A DNA stretch of 64,000 bases, taken from the NCBI RefSeq assembly GCF_030643905.1, contig NZ_CP121446.1:1364001-1428000 (forward strand). Reading direction: 5' to 3'. This document shows, piece by piece, positions 52,475 to 62,028 of this stretch. The notes beneath the pieces are model-generated. The model saw only the letters and a list, made by a program, of their open reading frames with translations, had not been told where the DNA came from and did no database searches. The stretch comes from Flavobacterium sp. IMCC34852 (GTDB lineage Bacteria > Bacteroidota > Bacteroidia > Flavobacteriales > Flavobacteriaceae). Within the stretch, counting starts at the first letter, position 1; each line of letters opens with the position of its first letter. A program made the position numbers and the translations under genes.

Positions 52475-53527
52475 ATGAAATTTAGTTGCATCTTACTGCT
52501 GTTGTTTTCTATTCCCGGTTTTTCTCAGGAGTTAACCCTCGAACAAGCCAATCATTTAGCCGGTTTACCCCTGAAATGTCTCCAACAAGAATATCCTAAT
52601 AAGTTAGGACAAATGTTGGTCGATAGTACCGAAATACAATCGCCTCAAAAACTACATCCTACCTTTTACGGTTGCTTCGATTGGCATTCTTCGGTTCACG
52701 GGCATTGGAGTTTGGTGTATTTACTAAAAAGATTCCCGAATCTTTCTAATCGCGAATTGATTGTCCAAAAACTCAGAACCAATTTATCCAAGGCAAACAT
52801 CCAAGTAGAAATAGATTATCTGAATAAAAAACACGAAAAATCATTTGAACGAACTTATGGTTGGAATTGGTTACTGAAATTACAACTCGAGTTAGAAACG
52901 TATAACGAACCTTTCGCAAAAGAATTAGCCCAAAACCTAAAACCGCTTTCCAATATTATCATCGAAAGATACATCGAGTTTTTGCCGAAATTATTGTATC
53001 CAATGAGAGTCGGAACCCATTCTAATACCGCTTTCGGGCTGACTTTTGCTTGGGATTATGCGGTTTATACTAAAAACGATTTGTTTCAAAAATGCATCAA
53101 AGAGAATGCGGTTCGGTTGTTTCAAAAGGATCAAAACTGTCCGTTTACTTGGGAACCCAGCGGTGCTGATTTTCTTTCTCCTTGCTTGGAAGAAATGGCT
53201 TTAATGCAAAGAATTTTACCTAAAGCTGAGTTTTTAATTTGGCTTAAAAAATTTGCACCACAACTCTTTAAAAAGAAATTTACTTGGGAAGTTGCCAAGG
53301 TTTCCGATAGAACCGATGGCCATTTAGTGCACTTAGACGGGCTGAATTTCAGCAGAGCTTGGAATTTATATGCTTTGATTAATCAGTACCCAAAAGAATT
53401 TTCTCATTTAAAACCTCTAGCCAATTATCACCTGAACTTTTCGCTGCCTTCTGTGGTCGACGGCAATTATGAAGGCGAGCATTGGTTGGCTTCGTTTGCC
53501 TTACGCGCTTTTGAAGAAAAAAAGTAA
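52475..53527 (+). CDS. DUF2891 family secreted protein
   Basis: A 350-residue protein with a signal peptide (MKFSCILLLLFSIPGFSQ). The mature part is mostly helical and carries CFDWHSSVHGHWSLVYLLK, FERTYGWNWLLKLQ, THSNTAFGLTFAWDY and NYEGEHWLASFALRAF, the Trp- and His-rich motifs of DUF2891 that form an alpha/alpha-barrel-like fold. The family has no established reaction, although the His and Trp pattern suggests a carbohydrate-active or hydrolytic site. I chose ATG 52475 over the TTG at 52430 because it gives a clean signal peptide and the TTG is part of the promoter. Confidence 0.85.
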   Translation: MKFSCILLLLFSIPGFSQELTLEQANHLAGLPLKCLQQEYPNKLGQMLVDSTEIQSPQKLHPTFYGCFDWHSSVHGHWSLVYLLKRFPNLSNRELIVQKLRTNLSKANIQVEIDYLNKKHEKSFERTYGWNWLLKLQLELETYNEPFAKELAQNLKPLSNIIIERYIEFLPKLLYPMRVGTHSNTAFGLTFAWDYAVYTKNDLFQKCIKENAVRLFQKDQNCPFTWEPSGADFLSPCLEEMALMQRILPKAEFLIWLKKFAPQLFKKKFTWEVAKVSDRTDGHLVHLDGLNFSRAWNLYALINQYPKEFSHLKPLANYHLNFSLPSVVDGNYEGEHWLASFALRAFEEKK

Positions 53528-53538
53528 TTCCATTTGTT

Positions 53539-53546
53539 TACTTTTG
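53539..53546 (+). promoter_or_regulatory. Possible -7 element for the FAD oxidoreductase
   Basis: TACTTTTG fits TAnnTTTG and lies 13 bases before the ATG. A -33 TTG is not present at the expected spacing. Confidence 0.35.
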
Positions 53547-53559
53547 CAAAAAATAAATC

Positions 53560-55122
53560 ATGCCGCAAGAATTACTCCTACAAGTTTCACCCGAAATAGC
53601 CGCAAACGAAAGTTTGCTCTATGAGTATGTGGCTAAATCAGTAAGGGTTTCCACTAAACTGGTTGGTAAAGTTGTAATTCTAAAACGGTCAATTGATGCC
53701 CGTCAAAAAGCCATAAAAATCAATTTGAAAGTCTTGGTTTATTTGATTGACGAAAAATATACCGAACCAAAAATCGAACTGCCCGATTACAAAAATGTGT
53801 CCAATGCCCAAGAGGTAATCATCGTGGGCGCCGGTCCGGCCGGACTTTTCGCAGCACTGCAATTGATTGAGTTGGGCTTAAAACCGATTGTGATCGAACG
53901 AGGTAAAGACGTTCGCGGGCGTCGTCGTGATTTAAAAGCAATTAATGTTGACCATATCGTCAACGAAGATTCTAATTATTGTTTTGGTGAAGGTGGCGCA
54001 GGCACTTATTCCGACGGAAAATTATATACCCGTTCCAAAAAGCGCGGTGATGTTGACAGAATTTTACAGTTGTTAGTGGGTTTCGGCGCAACTCCGGATA
54101 TTTTAGTCGAAGCACATCCGCACATTGGTACCAATAAACTACCGCAAATCATCCAAGACATTCGCGAAAAAATTATCGAATGCGGCGGACAAGTGTTATT
54201 CGAAACCCGTGTAACTGATTTTGTAGTCAAGAATAATGAAATGCAGGGTATTGTAACCCAAAACGGTGATACAATTTCGGCCAATAAAGTCATTTTAGCC
54301 ACCGGACATTCGGCACGTGATATATTTGAATTACTCGACAGAAAGAAAATTTTAATCGAAGCCAAACCATTTGCGCTAGGCGTTCGAGCCGAACATCCGC
54401 AGGAGTTAATTGATAAAATTCAGTACAGTTGTGATTTCCGTGGAGAACATTTACCACCGGCTCCATATTCTATAGTAAAGCAAGTCAACGGTCGTGGCAT
54501 GTACTCGTTTTGTATGTGTCCGGGTGGCGTAATTGCGCCTTGTGCTACGAGTCCGGGTGAAGTGGTGACCAATGGTTGGTCGCCTTCCAAACGTGACCAA
54601 GCCACTGCCAATTCAGGCATTGTTGTCGAACTAAAATTGGAAGATTTCAAACCTTTTGCTCAATTCGGAGCGCTTGCCGGAATGGAATTCCAAAAAAGCA
54701 TCGAGCAAAAAGCTTGGCATTTGGCAGGAGAAACGCAAAAAGTACCGGCACAACGAATGGTCGATTTCACCCAAAACAAAGTATCTGCTTCCATTCCAAA
54801 AACGTCTTATGTTCCCGGAACGACTTCGGTAGAAATGGGACAAGTCTTCCCGGGATTCTTAACCCAAATCATGCGTGAAGGTTTTACCCAATTCGGAAAA
54901 TCAATGCGAGGTTATATGACTAATGAAGCGATTCTACACGCTCCCGAAAGCCGAACTTCTTCACCGGTAAGAATTCCACGTGACCATGAAAGCTTAGAGC
55001 ACTTGCAAATCAAAGGCTTATATCCTTGTGGCGAAGGTGCCGGTTTTGCAGGTGGAATTATTTCTGCTGCTATTGACGGCGAAAAATGTGCGATGAAAAT
55101 TGCTGAAAGTCTCTTAAAATAA
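53560..55122 (+). CDS. FAD-dependent oxidoreductase (COG2509-type)
   Basis: A 520-residue soluble flavoprotein. About 85 residues of N-terminal alpha/beta domain precede the dinucleotide-binding motif GAGPAGLFAALQLIELGL, followed by VIERGKDVRGRRRD, then FGEGGAGTYSDGKLYTR. A C-terminal GEGAGFAGGIISAAIDG closes the FAD site. The arrangement matches the uncharacterised COG2509 flavoproteins, which are widespread in Bacteroidota. The substrate is unknown. The CPGG motif near 323 resembles a redox-active Cys region but has only one conserved Cys plus an upstream partner (CMC). It appears to be a single-gene transcription unit. Confidence 0.88.
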   Translation: MPQELLLQVSPEIAANESLLYEYVAKSVRVSTKLVGKVVILKRSIDARQKAIKINLKVLVYLIDEKYTEPKIELPDYKNVSNAQEVIIVGAGPAGLFAALQLIELGLKPIVIERGKDVRGRRRDLKAINVDHIVNEDSNYCFGEGGAGTYSDGKLYTRSKKRGDVDRILQLLVGFGATPDILVEAHPHIGTNKLPQIIQDIREKIIECGGQVLFETRVTDFVVKNNEMQGIVTQNGDTISANKVILATGHSARDIFELLDRKKILIEAKPFALGVRAEHPQELIDKIQYSCDFRGEHLPPAPYSIVKQVNGRGMYSFCMCPGGVIAPCATSPGEVVTNGWSPSKRDQATANSGIVVELKLEDFKPFAQFGALAGMEFQKSIEQKAWHLAGETQKVPAQRMVDFTQNKVSASIPKTSYVPGTTSVEMGQVFPGFLTQIMREGFTQFGKSMRGYMTNEAILHAPESRTSSPVRIPRDHESLEHLQIKGLYPCGEGAGFAGGIISAAIDGEKCAMKIAESLLK

Positions 55123-55205
55123 ATTAATTTTCATTTTTATTTTTTAAAAAAGTAGGGTGATGGCATTTTGTGTTGTCTAACCTATAAACACTAAATACAA
55201 ATAAG

Positions 55206-56528
55206 ATGAAAAAGATTAAAATTTTAGTATTGCTATTGACCATATCGGTCGCAGGTTTCTATTCGTGTAGCGATAATGATCCGGTGGAAAATGAAATTGT
55301 GACTTCCAAAAGTATCGCGTTGCGAACCACTTTAAATGAAATTAAGAAAGCCAATAACATCAGCGGAAGAAATGCGAATGCACCACAAGATCAATTCTTG
55401 TGTTTTCAGTTTGTTTATCCGATAACCTTATCCTATAACGACGGAACGGTGATTACCGTTGCAACTTACGAAGGTTTGATAGACGTATTAACCGCTGAAT
55501 CGGAAACCCTATTTATTGTTGGTATTGCTTTTCCTTTCCAAGTTCAACAAGAAGGCGCAGTTATTACCATTGATAATGAAGCCGAATTTTACGCACTGAT
55601 TGAAGATTGCGGATTCAGTCCGATAAACGACGATGTGTTGCAATTTAGTTGTCTGCAATTTATATTTCCTATTTCAGTAATCAATGACAATGGCGCAACT
55701 ATAGCAGTGAATACACAAGCGGAATTGGAATCTTTGTTGATTAACGGTACATTGGTAGACATTGTATTTCCTATCAGTGTTACTCAAAACAACGAAGTGA
55801 TTGTGGTTAACGACTTGTATGAATTATTCGAGTTGTATGACGAATGTGACGGCAATACATCTTCTTGTATTTGTACGGCAGATTACAATCCGGTTTGTGT
55901 ACAAACGGTAAACGGAATCGTAGAATATTCCAACGCTTGTTTGGCTCAATGTGACGGATTTACAGCCGCTGATTTTGTACCATGTGCACCAACTTGTAGT
56001 ATCACCAATGTAACAGCTACTCCGGGCACTTGTAATTCAGACGGAACTTATCCTTTGACGATTGATTTTGATTATGCTAATACTTCTTCCGCCTATTATT
56101 CAGTGTATAATTCTCTTGGAGCATGGGTTGGGACATATCCTTTATTCGATTTGCCATTCACAATTCCAAATTATCCTAGTTTAGGTTCCTCTTCAGATTA
56201 TTTTGTTATCAGAATAGGAAACAATTTCGATTGTAATGCTACGCAGCAGTGGTCTGCACCAATTTGTAACGCTTCAACCATTAATTTCGGAACGCTGTTG
56301 GGAACTTGTTTTAACATTGCCTTTCCGGTGCAGATTCAGTATCAAGGTGCTTTGGTAACCGCTAATAACAACGGAGATATTTTACAATACTATTTCCCGG
56401 CGCAATCCAATATTCCGGCTTTTGTATATCCTTTAGTTGTGACATTTAACACTACTACAGGTCCGGTAACCGTTACAGTGGCAAATCAGGCGGCTTTTGA
56501 AGCAGCCATTGCCAACAATTGTAATTAG
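55206..56528 (+). CDS. Lipoprotein with internal repeats and a Kazal-like domain
   Basis: A 440-residue predicted lipoprotein (lipidated Cys21 after GFYS, a loose Bacteroidota lipobox). Three ~70-residue modules are visible at about 66-131 (CFQFVYPITL), 147-213 (CLQFIFPISV) and 366-439 (CFNIAFPVQI). Each has two strands with a Y/F-P-hydrophobic pattern and a closing Cys. Between modules 2 and 3 lies a six-cysteine segment (Cys221, 223, 231, 245, 249, 260) with YSNACLAQC, the Kazal-type protease inhibitor pattern, followed by an immunoglobulin-like stretch (about 262-350). Surface anchoring with protease inhibition is suggested. The ECF sigma gene lies 78 bases downstream. Confidence 0.8.
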   Translation: MKKIKILVLLLTISVAGFYSCSDNDPVENEIVTSKSIALRTTLNEIKKANNISGRNANAPQDQFLCFQFVYPITLSYNDGTVITVATYEGLIDVLTAESETLFIVGIAFPFQVQQEGAVITIDNEAEFYALIEDCGFSPINDDVLQFSCLQFIFPISVINDNGATIAVNTQAELESLLINGTLVDIVFPISVTQNNEVIVVNDLYELFELYDECDGNTSSCICTADYNPVCVQTVNGIVEYSNACLAQCDGFTAADFVPCAPTCSITNVTATPGTCNSDGTYPLTIDFDYANTSSAYYSVYNSLGAWVGTYPLFDLPFTIPNYPSLGSSSDYFVIRIGNNFDCNATQQWSAPICNASTINFGTLLGTCFNIAFPVQIQYQGALVTANNNGDILQYYFPAQSNIPAFVYPLVVTFNTTTGPVTVTVANQAAFEAAIANNCN

Positions 56529-56565
56529 TTGATTTAAAAATAAAATTGGGAAAAATGAATGTTAC

Positions 56566-56593
56566 GACACAACCTTAGCGATAAGGTTGTGTC
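56566..56593. terminator. Perfect 12-bp hairpin with GNRA-type loop before the ECF sigma gene
   Basis: GACACAACCTTA, loop GCGA and its exact complement form a 12-base stem between the lipoprotein gene and the sigma factor. No strong T-tract follows, so it may be a weak terminator or a structured leader of the sigma-factor message that ends 13 bases before its ATG. Confidence 0.6.
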
Positions 56594-56606
56594 TGTAATT
56601 TAAGCT

Positions 56607-57131
56607 ATGAAAGAAGAAAGCCAAAATGCAAAACTCTGCTCCGAAGCGGTATTCCGTTCGGTTTTTGACACTAATTTTAAAGTGTTGCGGAACTTTTTGG
56701 TATATAAATTCAGAGGCGACATAGAAACTGCCGAAGATGTAGCCCAAAATGCTTTTGTCAAACTTTGGGAAAATTGCGGAATTATCCAACCCGAACAAGC
56801 CAAAAGCTTTTTATACACCACAGCGATTAGGCTTTCTCTGAATAAAATAAAACACAACCAAGTAGTGAATAATTTTGAGTTGCAATTCCAATCCAAATCA
56901 TCACACAAAGAATCGCCCGAGTTTTTGATGGAGGAAACTGAATTAAAAACCCAACTTGAAAAAGCCATCAACGATTTGCCCGAAAAGCAAAGAACTGTAT
57001 TTTTAATGAACCGTTTTGATAATCAATCGTATACTGAAATCGCAGCTTCGTTGGATTTATCGGTAAAAGCAGTAGAAAAAAGAATGCACCAAGCCTTGTT
57101 GTCCCTAAGAAAAGTAGTGAAAAACGTTTGA
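56607..57131 (+). CDS. ECF-type RNA polymerase sigma factor (FecI-like)
   Basis: A 174-residue group IV sigma factor. Region 2 includes VYKFRGDIETAEDVAQNAFVK (DNA melting and -10 binding), and region 4 is LPEKQRTVFLMNRFDNQSYT through AVEKRMHQALLSL, a helix-turn-helix for -35 recognition. It heads a three-gene operon with a FecR-like anti-sigma factor and a TonB-dependent receptor, the classic cell-surface signalling arrangement. The ligand is unknown. The region 3 linker is short, as usual for ECF factors. Confidence 0.93.
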   Translation: MKEESQNAKLCSEAVFRSVFDTNFKVLRNFLVYKFRGDIETAEDVAQNAFVKLWENCGIIQPEQAKSFLYTTAIRLSLNKIKHNQVVNNFELQFQSKSSHKESPEFLMEETELKTQLEKAINDLPEKQRTVFLMNRFDNQSYTEIAASLDLSVKAVEKRMHQALLSLRKVVKNV

Positions 57132-57142
57132 AAAATAATGAT

Positions 57143-58045
57143 ATGGAAGCGAAGAACGAAACGTATTTATCCGATTGGTTAGCCCATAAAATCACCGATG
57201 AACAATTAAAACAATTGGTTTCGGCTGAAGATTTTGAAGCTTTTCAAAAGATAAAAAAGACACTCAACGGTTTTGAAATCAGTTCTCCCGATTTGGAACA
57301 AAACTTTAGTGCCATCCAACAAAAGTTAGCCAAGAAGAAACAAACTAAACCGAAAGTAATTCCGCTTTGGCGTTATGCTACTATTGCCGCTAGTTTGCTG
57401 ATTTTGTTTGGCGTGTACCATTTTTTTATTGCCGAAAATAAAATAGTAACCGGTTTTGGGAAGTCTGAAATGATTACGCTTGCCGATAATTCTAAAGTGG
57501 CTTTGAATGCCAAATCAAAGCTAACCTATTGCAATATTTTCGAATACAAACGAACTTTACAACTGGAAGGCGAAGCCTTTTTTGAAGTCGAGAAAGGAAG
57601 TCCGTTCACGGTAGAAACTTCACTCGGTGACATTCGGGTTTTAGGAACTAAATTCAATGTGATTGCTTTTCAGGATTTCTTTGAAGTAAAATGCTATGAA
57701 GGCAAAGTTCAAGTCACCCAAAATGAAAAATCCACCATTTTAACGCAAGGCGAAAGTGTGCGTTTTTACAATGGTACTGCTGAAAATTGGGCAGAGGTTA
57801 ATTCGGTTAAACCAACATGGATTTCAGGCGAATCATCCTTTAAAAAGGTACCGATGCGCTACGTTATTGAGCAATTTAAAAACCAATACAATCTTGAAGT
57901 TGCATATCCGAAAACCATTGAAAACATCAAATTTACCGGAACGTTTACCCATAAGGAACCAACCGTGGCGTTGCAAACCATTTGTTTACCGTTGCATTTA
58001 AAATTCGGCAAAGACCAAACAGGAAAAATTATCATTTCGGAATGA
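57143..58045 (+). CDS. FecR-family anti-sigma factor
   Basis: A 300-residue inner-membrane regulator with a cytoplasmic N-terminal domain that holds the sigma factor, one transmembrane helix at about 80-98 (YATIAASLLILFGVYHFFI), and a periplasmic FecR domain (LADNSKVALNAKSKLTY, GEAFFEVEKGSPFTVETSLG, LGTKFNVIAF). A C-terminal DUF4974-type STN-like tail is also present (YVIEQFKNQYNLEV). I chose ATG 57143 because a TTG 15 bases upstream overlaps the sigma gene. Either start is possible. It overlaps the receptor gene by 4 bases. Confidence 0.9.
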   Translation: MEAKNETYLSDWLAHKITDEQLKQLVSAEDFEAFQKIKKTLNGFEISSPDLEQNFSAIQQKLAKKKQTKPKVIPLWRYATIAASLLILFGVYHFFIAENKIVTGFGKSEMITLADNSKVALNAKSKLTYCNIFEYKRTLQLEGEAFFEVEKGSPFTVETSLGDIRVLGTKFNVIAFQDFFEVKCYEGKVQVTQNEKSTILTQGESVRFYNGTAENWAEVNSVKPTWISGESSFKKVPMRYVIEQFKNQYNLEVAYPKTIENIKFTGTFTHKEPTVALQTICLPLHLKFGKDQTGKIIISE

Positions 58046-60324
58046 AGAAATTAATTTTGTTGGGCTTCTTTTTGTGCTGGATTTCACATTCTTGGTCACA
58101 AAAAAAGAAGTCTTTTTATTATGCTGATGCCCAACTTACCCAAGTGCTGACCGATATCGAGAAAGCTTTTGAGGTTAAATATTCTTATGTTGATTCTTTA
58201 GTGGCTTCACAACGAATTTCAGTGCCTAAAAAACTTTATTCATTAGCCGAAATCAATACCCAAATTGAGCAACAATCTACTTTAAAAGTCATCCAAATCA
58301 ATGAACGGTTTTATTCGATTAACCAAGCAGAAAAGCTTGAAGTATTTCCCCTTAAAGAAGTTTTAGTCGAAGAGTTTTTGGCGAAAGGCATTCGCAAAAC
58401 CAACCAACATTACATCATTTCACCCCAAAAAGTCCAAACGCTTCCCGGTATAACTGATGCCGATATTTTGCAATCACTGCAACAATTACCGGGAGTCAAA
58501 AGTCCGAACGAAACAGCCACCGGATTGTACATTCGCGGCGGAACAGCGGATCAAAATTTGATTCTCCTGGATGGCATTCGGTTGTATCATCCCGGACATT
58601 TATTCGGCATGATTTCGAGCATCAATCCGAATGTAGAACAAACGGTGAATTATTACAACAAAGCTGTGAATCCTAAATTTGGAGAAAGAGTTTCCGGCAT
58701 AATCGACATCAAATCGACGGATAAAATTTCGAACCAAACCAAAGTCAACGCCGGGATTAATGCTTTGAATGCGGATGTTTATGTACAAGTGCCATTGGTC
58801 AAAGAGAAATTGGGTTTGCAAATTTCAGGAAGAAAATCATATACAGAATGGCTGCAATCGCCAACGTTTAATCAATTAGAAAATAAGGTTTTTCAGAATA
58901 CTAATTTTGAAGATTTCGACAACAACAACCAATTTAAGTTTCATGATTATTCGGCCAAATTAAATTTTAAACACAATGATAAAACCGAGATTTCACTTTC
59001 GGGTTTAGTCATCAAAAACGATTTGGATTATAAAAACATTATCAAAACAGACAGCATCAGTAACCAAAAAATGAATATTGAAAACTATGGTTTCAGTCTG
59101 AATTGGGTGCAAAAATACAGTCCGAAATTCACTCAAAAAACCTTGATGTTTTATTCGTTGTACAGTTTCGATTATCTCAAAAAACAAGACTATGAAACTG
59201 ATAAATTCGAAGCATTTAAAAAATTAAATCGAGTAGTAGATTCGGGTGCAGAATTGAATTTTGGTTACCAAATCAACGAAAAATCTAATCTCGATTTTGG
59301 CTACCAAGTCTTTGGAAACGACATTTCACATTTGTTCAATAGTTATAATCAGGACATAGGCGTGGTGTTGAGTTTAAGACATCTTTATAATGTAACCCAT
59401 GCCGGATTTGTTCACTTCAAACAAGATTTCGGAAGCTGGAATCTACAACCCGGTTTGCGCTATAATTTTTACAGCCAAATGAAAGCGTCGAGTTTTGAAC
59501 CTCGATTGTTGCTTCAAAAAACCATTTCCGAATCTTTCATTTGGCAAGCTTCTTATGAGCGAAGAAGCCAGGTGTTGAGCCAAGTGCGCGAAAATGCCGC
59601 TAACGATTTGAGTTTGGAAAACTACGTTTGGGTGCTTTCGGATAATGCAGAATATCCCATTCAGAAAGCGAATCAATTTACTTCGGGAATTATTTTCAAG
59701 AAGAACAATTGGTTGTTGGATGTTGATGCTTATTATAAAAACATTGCAGGAATCACATCCTTTACCTTAGGCTTTCTAGGTGAAAACGGTAATGAAATTC
59801 GCCAAGGAAAAGGTTTCACCAAAGGCGTTGATGTGTTATTGCAAAAAAGCACATCGACTTGGAGAGCTTGGATCACTTATACTTATCAGGATTCTCAAAA
59901 CCGATTTTCAACTTTGAATGAAGGGAATTATTTTGCTTCCAATGCTGATATTAAGCACAGTTTTAATTTGGCTTTCAATAAAAAATGGGACAATTTTCTC
60001 TTTACTGCGGGTTGGTTTTGGCACAGCGGAAAACCATTCAGCACCATTGATAATTCAGGGGAAATCAATTCGTATAATGCTCAAAGATTGCCCAATTACC
60101 ATCGTTTAGATATTTCGGGCAGTTATCAGTTCCAAAACACAAATGGCTATAGCTTTAAAATTGGCGCTTCCATTTACAATCTCTACAATCGAAATACTTT
60201 AATTAGCAAAGAATTGGAACGCCAATATGCTAACTTATCTGATTTTTCGAATCCGCGTTATGTTGGGCGTGAATTTTACTCCTTGGGCATTATGCCGAAT
60301 GTTTTTTTTAGGGTGAATTTCTAA
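58042..60324 (+). CDS. TonB-dependent receptor with STN signalling domain
   Basis: A 760-residue outer-membrane receptor. A signal peptide (KKLILLGFFLCWISHSWSQ) is followed by an STN domain (about 22-85), which signals through FecR to the sigma factor, and then a plug (LPGITDADILQSLQQLPGVK, LYIRGGTADQNLILLDGI) and a C-terminal 22-strand barrel ending in FFRVNF. The start overlaps the FecR stop by 4 bases (ATGA), which outranks an upstream in-frame ATG at 57982. There is no SusD-like lipoprotein, so this is not a glycan-utilisation pair. A metal-siderophore or small-molecule ligand is more likely. It probably forms a FecA/FecI/FecR-type circuit. Confidence 0.92.
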   Translation: MKKLILLGFFLCWISHSWSQKKKSFYYADAQLTQVLTDIEKAFEVKYSYVDSLVASQRISVPKKLYSLAEINTQIEQQSTLKVIQINERFYSINQAEKLEVFPLKEVLVEEFLAKGIRKTNQHYIISPQKVQTLPGITDADILQSLQQLPGVKSPNETATGLYIRGGTADQNLILLDGIRLYHPGHLFGMISSINPNVEQTVNYYNKAVNPKFGERVSGIIDIKSTDKISNQTKVNAGINALNADVYVQVPLVKEKLGLQISGRKSYTEWLQSPTFNQLENKVFQNTNFEDFDNNNQFKFHDYSAKLNFKHNDKTEISLSGLVIKNDLDYKNIIKTDSISNQKMNIENYGFSLNWVQKYSPKFTQKTLMFYSLYSFDYLKKQDYETDKFEAFKKLNRVVDSGAELNFGYQINEKSNLDFGYQVFGNDISHLFNSYNQDIGVVLSLRHLYNVTHAGFVHFKQDFGSWNLQPGLRYNFYSQMKASSFEPRLLLQKTISESFIWQASYERRSQVLSQVRENAANDLSLENYVWVLSDNAEYPIQKANQFTSGIIFKKNNWLLDVDAYYKNIAGITSFTLGFLGENGNEIRQGKGFTKGVDVLLQKSTSTWRAWITYTYQDSQNRFSTLNEGNYFASNADIKHSFNLAFNKKWDNFLFTAGWFWHSGKPFSTIDNSGEINSYNAQRLPNYHRLDISGSYQFQNTNGYSFKIGASIYNLYNRNTLISKELERQYANLSDFSNPRYVGREFYSLGIMPNVFFRVNF

Positions 60325-60417
60325 AAGTTTTCAATTACAACGATTTAGTTAATTTCTTTCCGATAATTGATGTCGAGCGTTTTAACCAAAATAGTAATTT
60401 TATAAAAAATCATTTTT

Positions 60418-61998
60418 ATGAGTACTATTCCAAGTGAATTTCAAATCACGTCTTTATTAAATCAAGATACTTATTTAGTCAACGGTGAACTGAAAAAATG
60501 GACAGGCGAAACCACGCCGGTTTTCTCTACGATATCTTCTACCGCACATTATTCTCCAACGGTTTTAGGTTCTATTCCTGCGATGGGCGAAGCCGAAGGC
60601 AACGAAGTGGTTGATGCTGCGGTTGCGGCTTATAACAACGGACAAGGTTTGTGGCCAACGATGAAAGTGATTGACCGAATCAAATGCATGGAAAATTTTG
60701 TCACCCAAATGAAAGCCACGCGAAGTGAAGTAGTGAAATATTTAATGTGGGAAATAGGGAAATCATTACCTGATTCTGAAAAAGAGTTTGATAGAACTGT
60801 TGAATATATTTACGATACCATTGAAGATTATAAAGAACTAGACCGAAACAATGCGCGTTTTACCAAAAGCCAAGGCGTAAATGCGATGGTACGTCGCGGA
60901 CCATTAGGCGTAGTGCTTTGTTTAGGGCCGTATAATTATCCGTTAAATGAAACTTTTTCGTTGTTGATTCCGGCCATAATCATGGGTAATACTGTGATTT
61001 TCAAACCGGCTAAACATGGTGTCTTACTGATTTCTCCTTTATTGACAGCGTTTCAAACGAGTTTTCCAAAAGGTGTCATCAATATCGTTTACGGTCGAGG
61101 TCGAGATGTAGCTTCCCCAATAATGAAGTCCGGAAAAGTCGATATTTTGGCACTTATTGGCAACAGTAAATCAGCGATTGCGTTACAAGATTTGCATCCG
61201 AATAAAAACCGTTTGCGTTTGATTTTAGGTTTGGAAGCCAAAAACCCGGCGATTATTTTACCGGATGCCGATTTGGATTTGGCGATTCAGGAATGTATCA
61301 CGGGAACCTTGTCTTTCAATGGCCAACGTTGTACGGCTTTAAAAATATTATACGTGCACGAATCCATCGCAGCCGAATTCAACCGAAGATTTGCTGAAAA
61401 AGTAGATGCTTTGCCTTTTGGAAATCCATGGGAGAAAGGTGTTTCTTTAACGCCATTACCCGAAAAAGAGAAACCCAATTACATTCAGGAATTAATAGAC
61501 GATGCGCATGAGAAAGGTGCAAATGTTATTAATCAGAAAGGCGGACAAAGAACTGAAAACTATATATTTCCGGCGGTTTTGTTTCCGATTAATAAAGAAA
61601 TGAGAGTCTATCATGAAGAGCAATTTGGACCTGTCATTCCAATCTTGACTTTCAAGGATATCCAAGAACCGTTGAACGATATGGCGGAATCCAATTACGG
61701 TCAGCAAGTGAGTTTGTTTGGACAAGACATCAAAACCATAGCGCCGCTGATTGATACGTTGGTGAATTTGGTTTGTCGTGTCAACCTAAACAGTTCTTGC
61801 CAACGCGGACCGGATGTGTATCCGTTTACCGGAAGAAAAGATTCGGCGGTAGGAACTTTGAGTATACACGATGCTTTGCGTTCGTTCTCGATTAGAACTT
61901 TTGTAGCCTCTAAAGACAACGCTTATAACAATGCGATTCTGCAGGAATTACTTAACAGTAAAGAATCGAATTTTATCAATACCGATTATATTTTATAA
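60418..61998 (+). CDS. gapN: NADP-dependent glyceraldehyde-3-phosphate dehydrogenase (GapN type)
   Basis: A 526-residue aldehyde dehydrogenase superfamily enzyme. The catalytic Cys305 lies in [14 protein letters not shown], and the general base Glu273 in [12 protein letters not shown]. The NADP-binding [12 protein letters not shown] and the substrate-side region [27 protein letters not shown] match GapN proteins. It oxidises glyceraldehyde-3-phosphate to 3-phosphoglycerate without phosphate and yields NADPH. It is longer than the ~475-residue GapN of streptococci, mainly at the N-terminus. It stands alone and ends at a shared terminator. Confidence 0.88.
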   Translation: MSTIPSEFQITSLLNQDTYLVNGELKKWTGETTPVFSTISSTAHYSPTVLGSIPAMGEAEGNEVVDAAVAAYNNGQGLWPTMKVIDRIKCMENFVTQMKATRSEVVKYLMWEIGKSLPDSEKEFDRTVEYIYDTIEDYKELDRNNARFTKSQGVNAMVRRGPLGVVLCLGPYNYPLNETFSLLIPAIIMGNTVIFKPAKHGVLLISPLLTAFQTSFPKGVINIVYGRGRDVASPIMKSGKVDILALIGNSKSAIALQDLHPNKNRLRLILGLEAKNPAIILPDADLDLAIQECITGTLSFNGQRCTALKILYVHESIAAEFNRRFAEKVDALPFGNPWEKGVSLTPLPEKEKPNYIQELIDDAHEKGANVINQKGGQRTENYIFPAVLFPINKEMRVYHEEQFGPVIPILTFKDIQEPLNDMAESNYGQQVSLFGQDIKTIAPLIDTLVNLVCRVNLNSSCQRGPDVYPFTGRKDSAVGTLSIHDALRSFSIRTFVASKDNAYNNAILQELLNSKESNFINTDYIL

Positions 61999-62028
61999 AA
62001 AAAGCCCTGAGAAATCAGGGCTTTTTTT
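61997..62028. terminator. Bidirectional terminator between gapN and the MsrBA gene
   Basis: AAAAAAAGCCCTGA, loop GAAA, then the exact complement with seven T's gives a perfect 14-base stem. The gapN stop (61996-61998) touches the left arm, and the minus-strand MsrBA stop (62027-62029) overlaps the right arm. Confidence 0.9.

Noticed and set aside
52417..52491. N-terminal extension of the small minus-strand hypothetical gene
   Set aside because: The extra codons run across the promoter of the divergent DUF2891 gene and look like non-coding AT-rich sequence.
57982..58041. Upstream ATG extension of the TonB-dependent receptor
   Set aside because: It would place a basic tail before the signal peptide and lies inside the FecR gene. 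The ATGA overlap at 58042 is the natural start.
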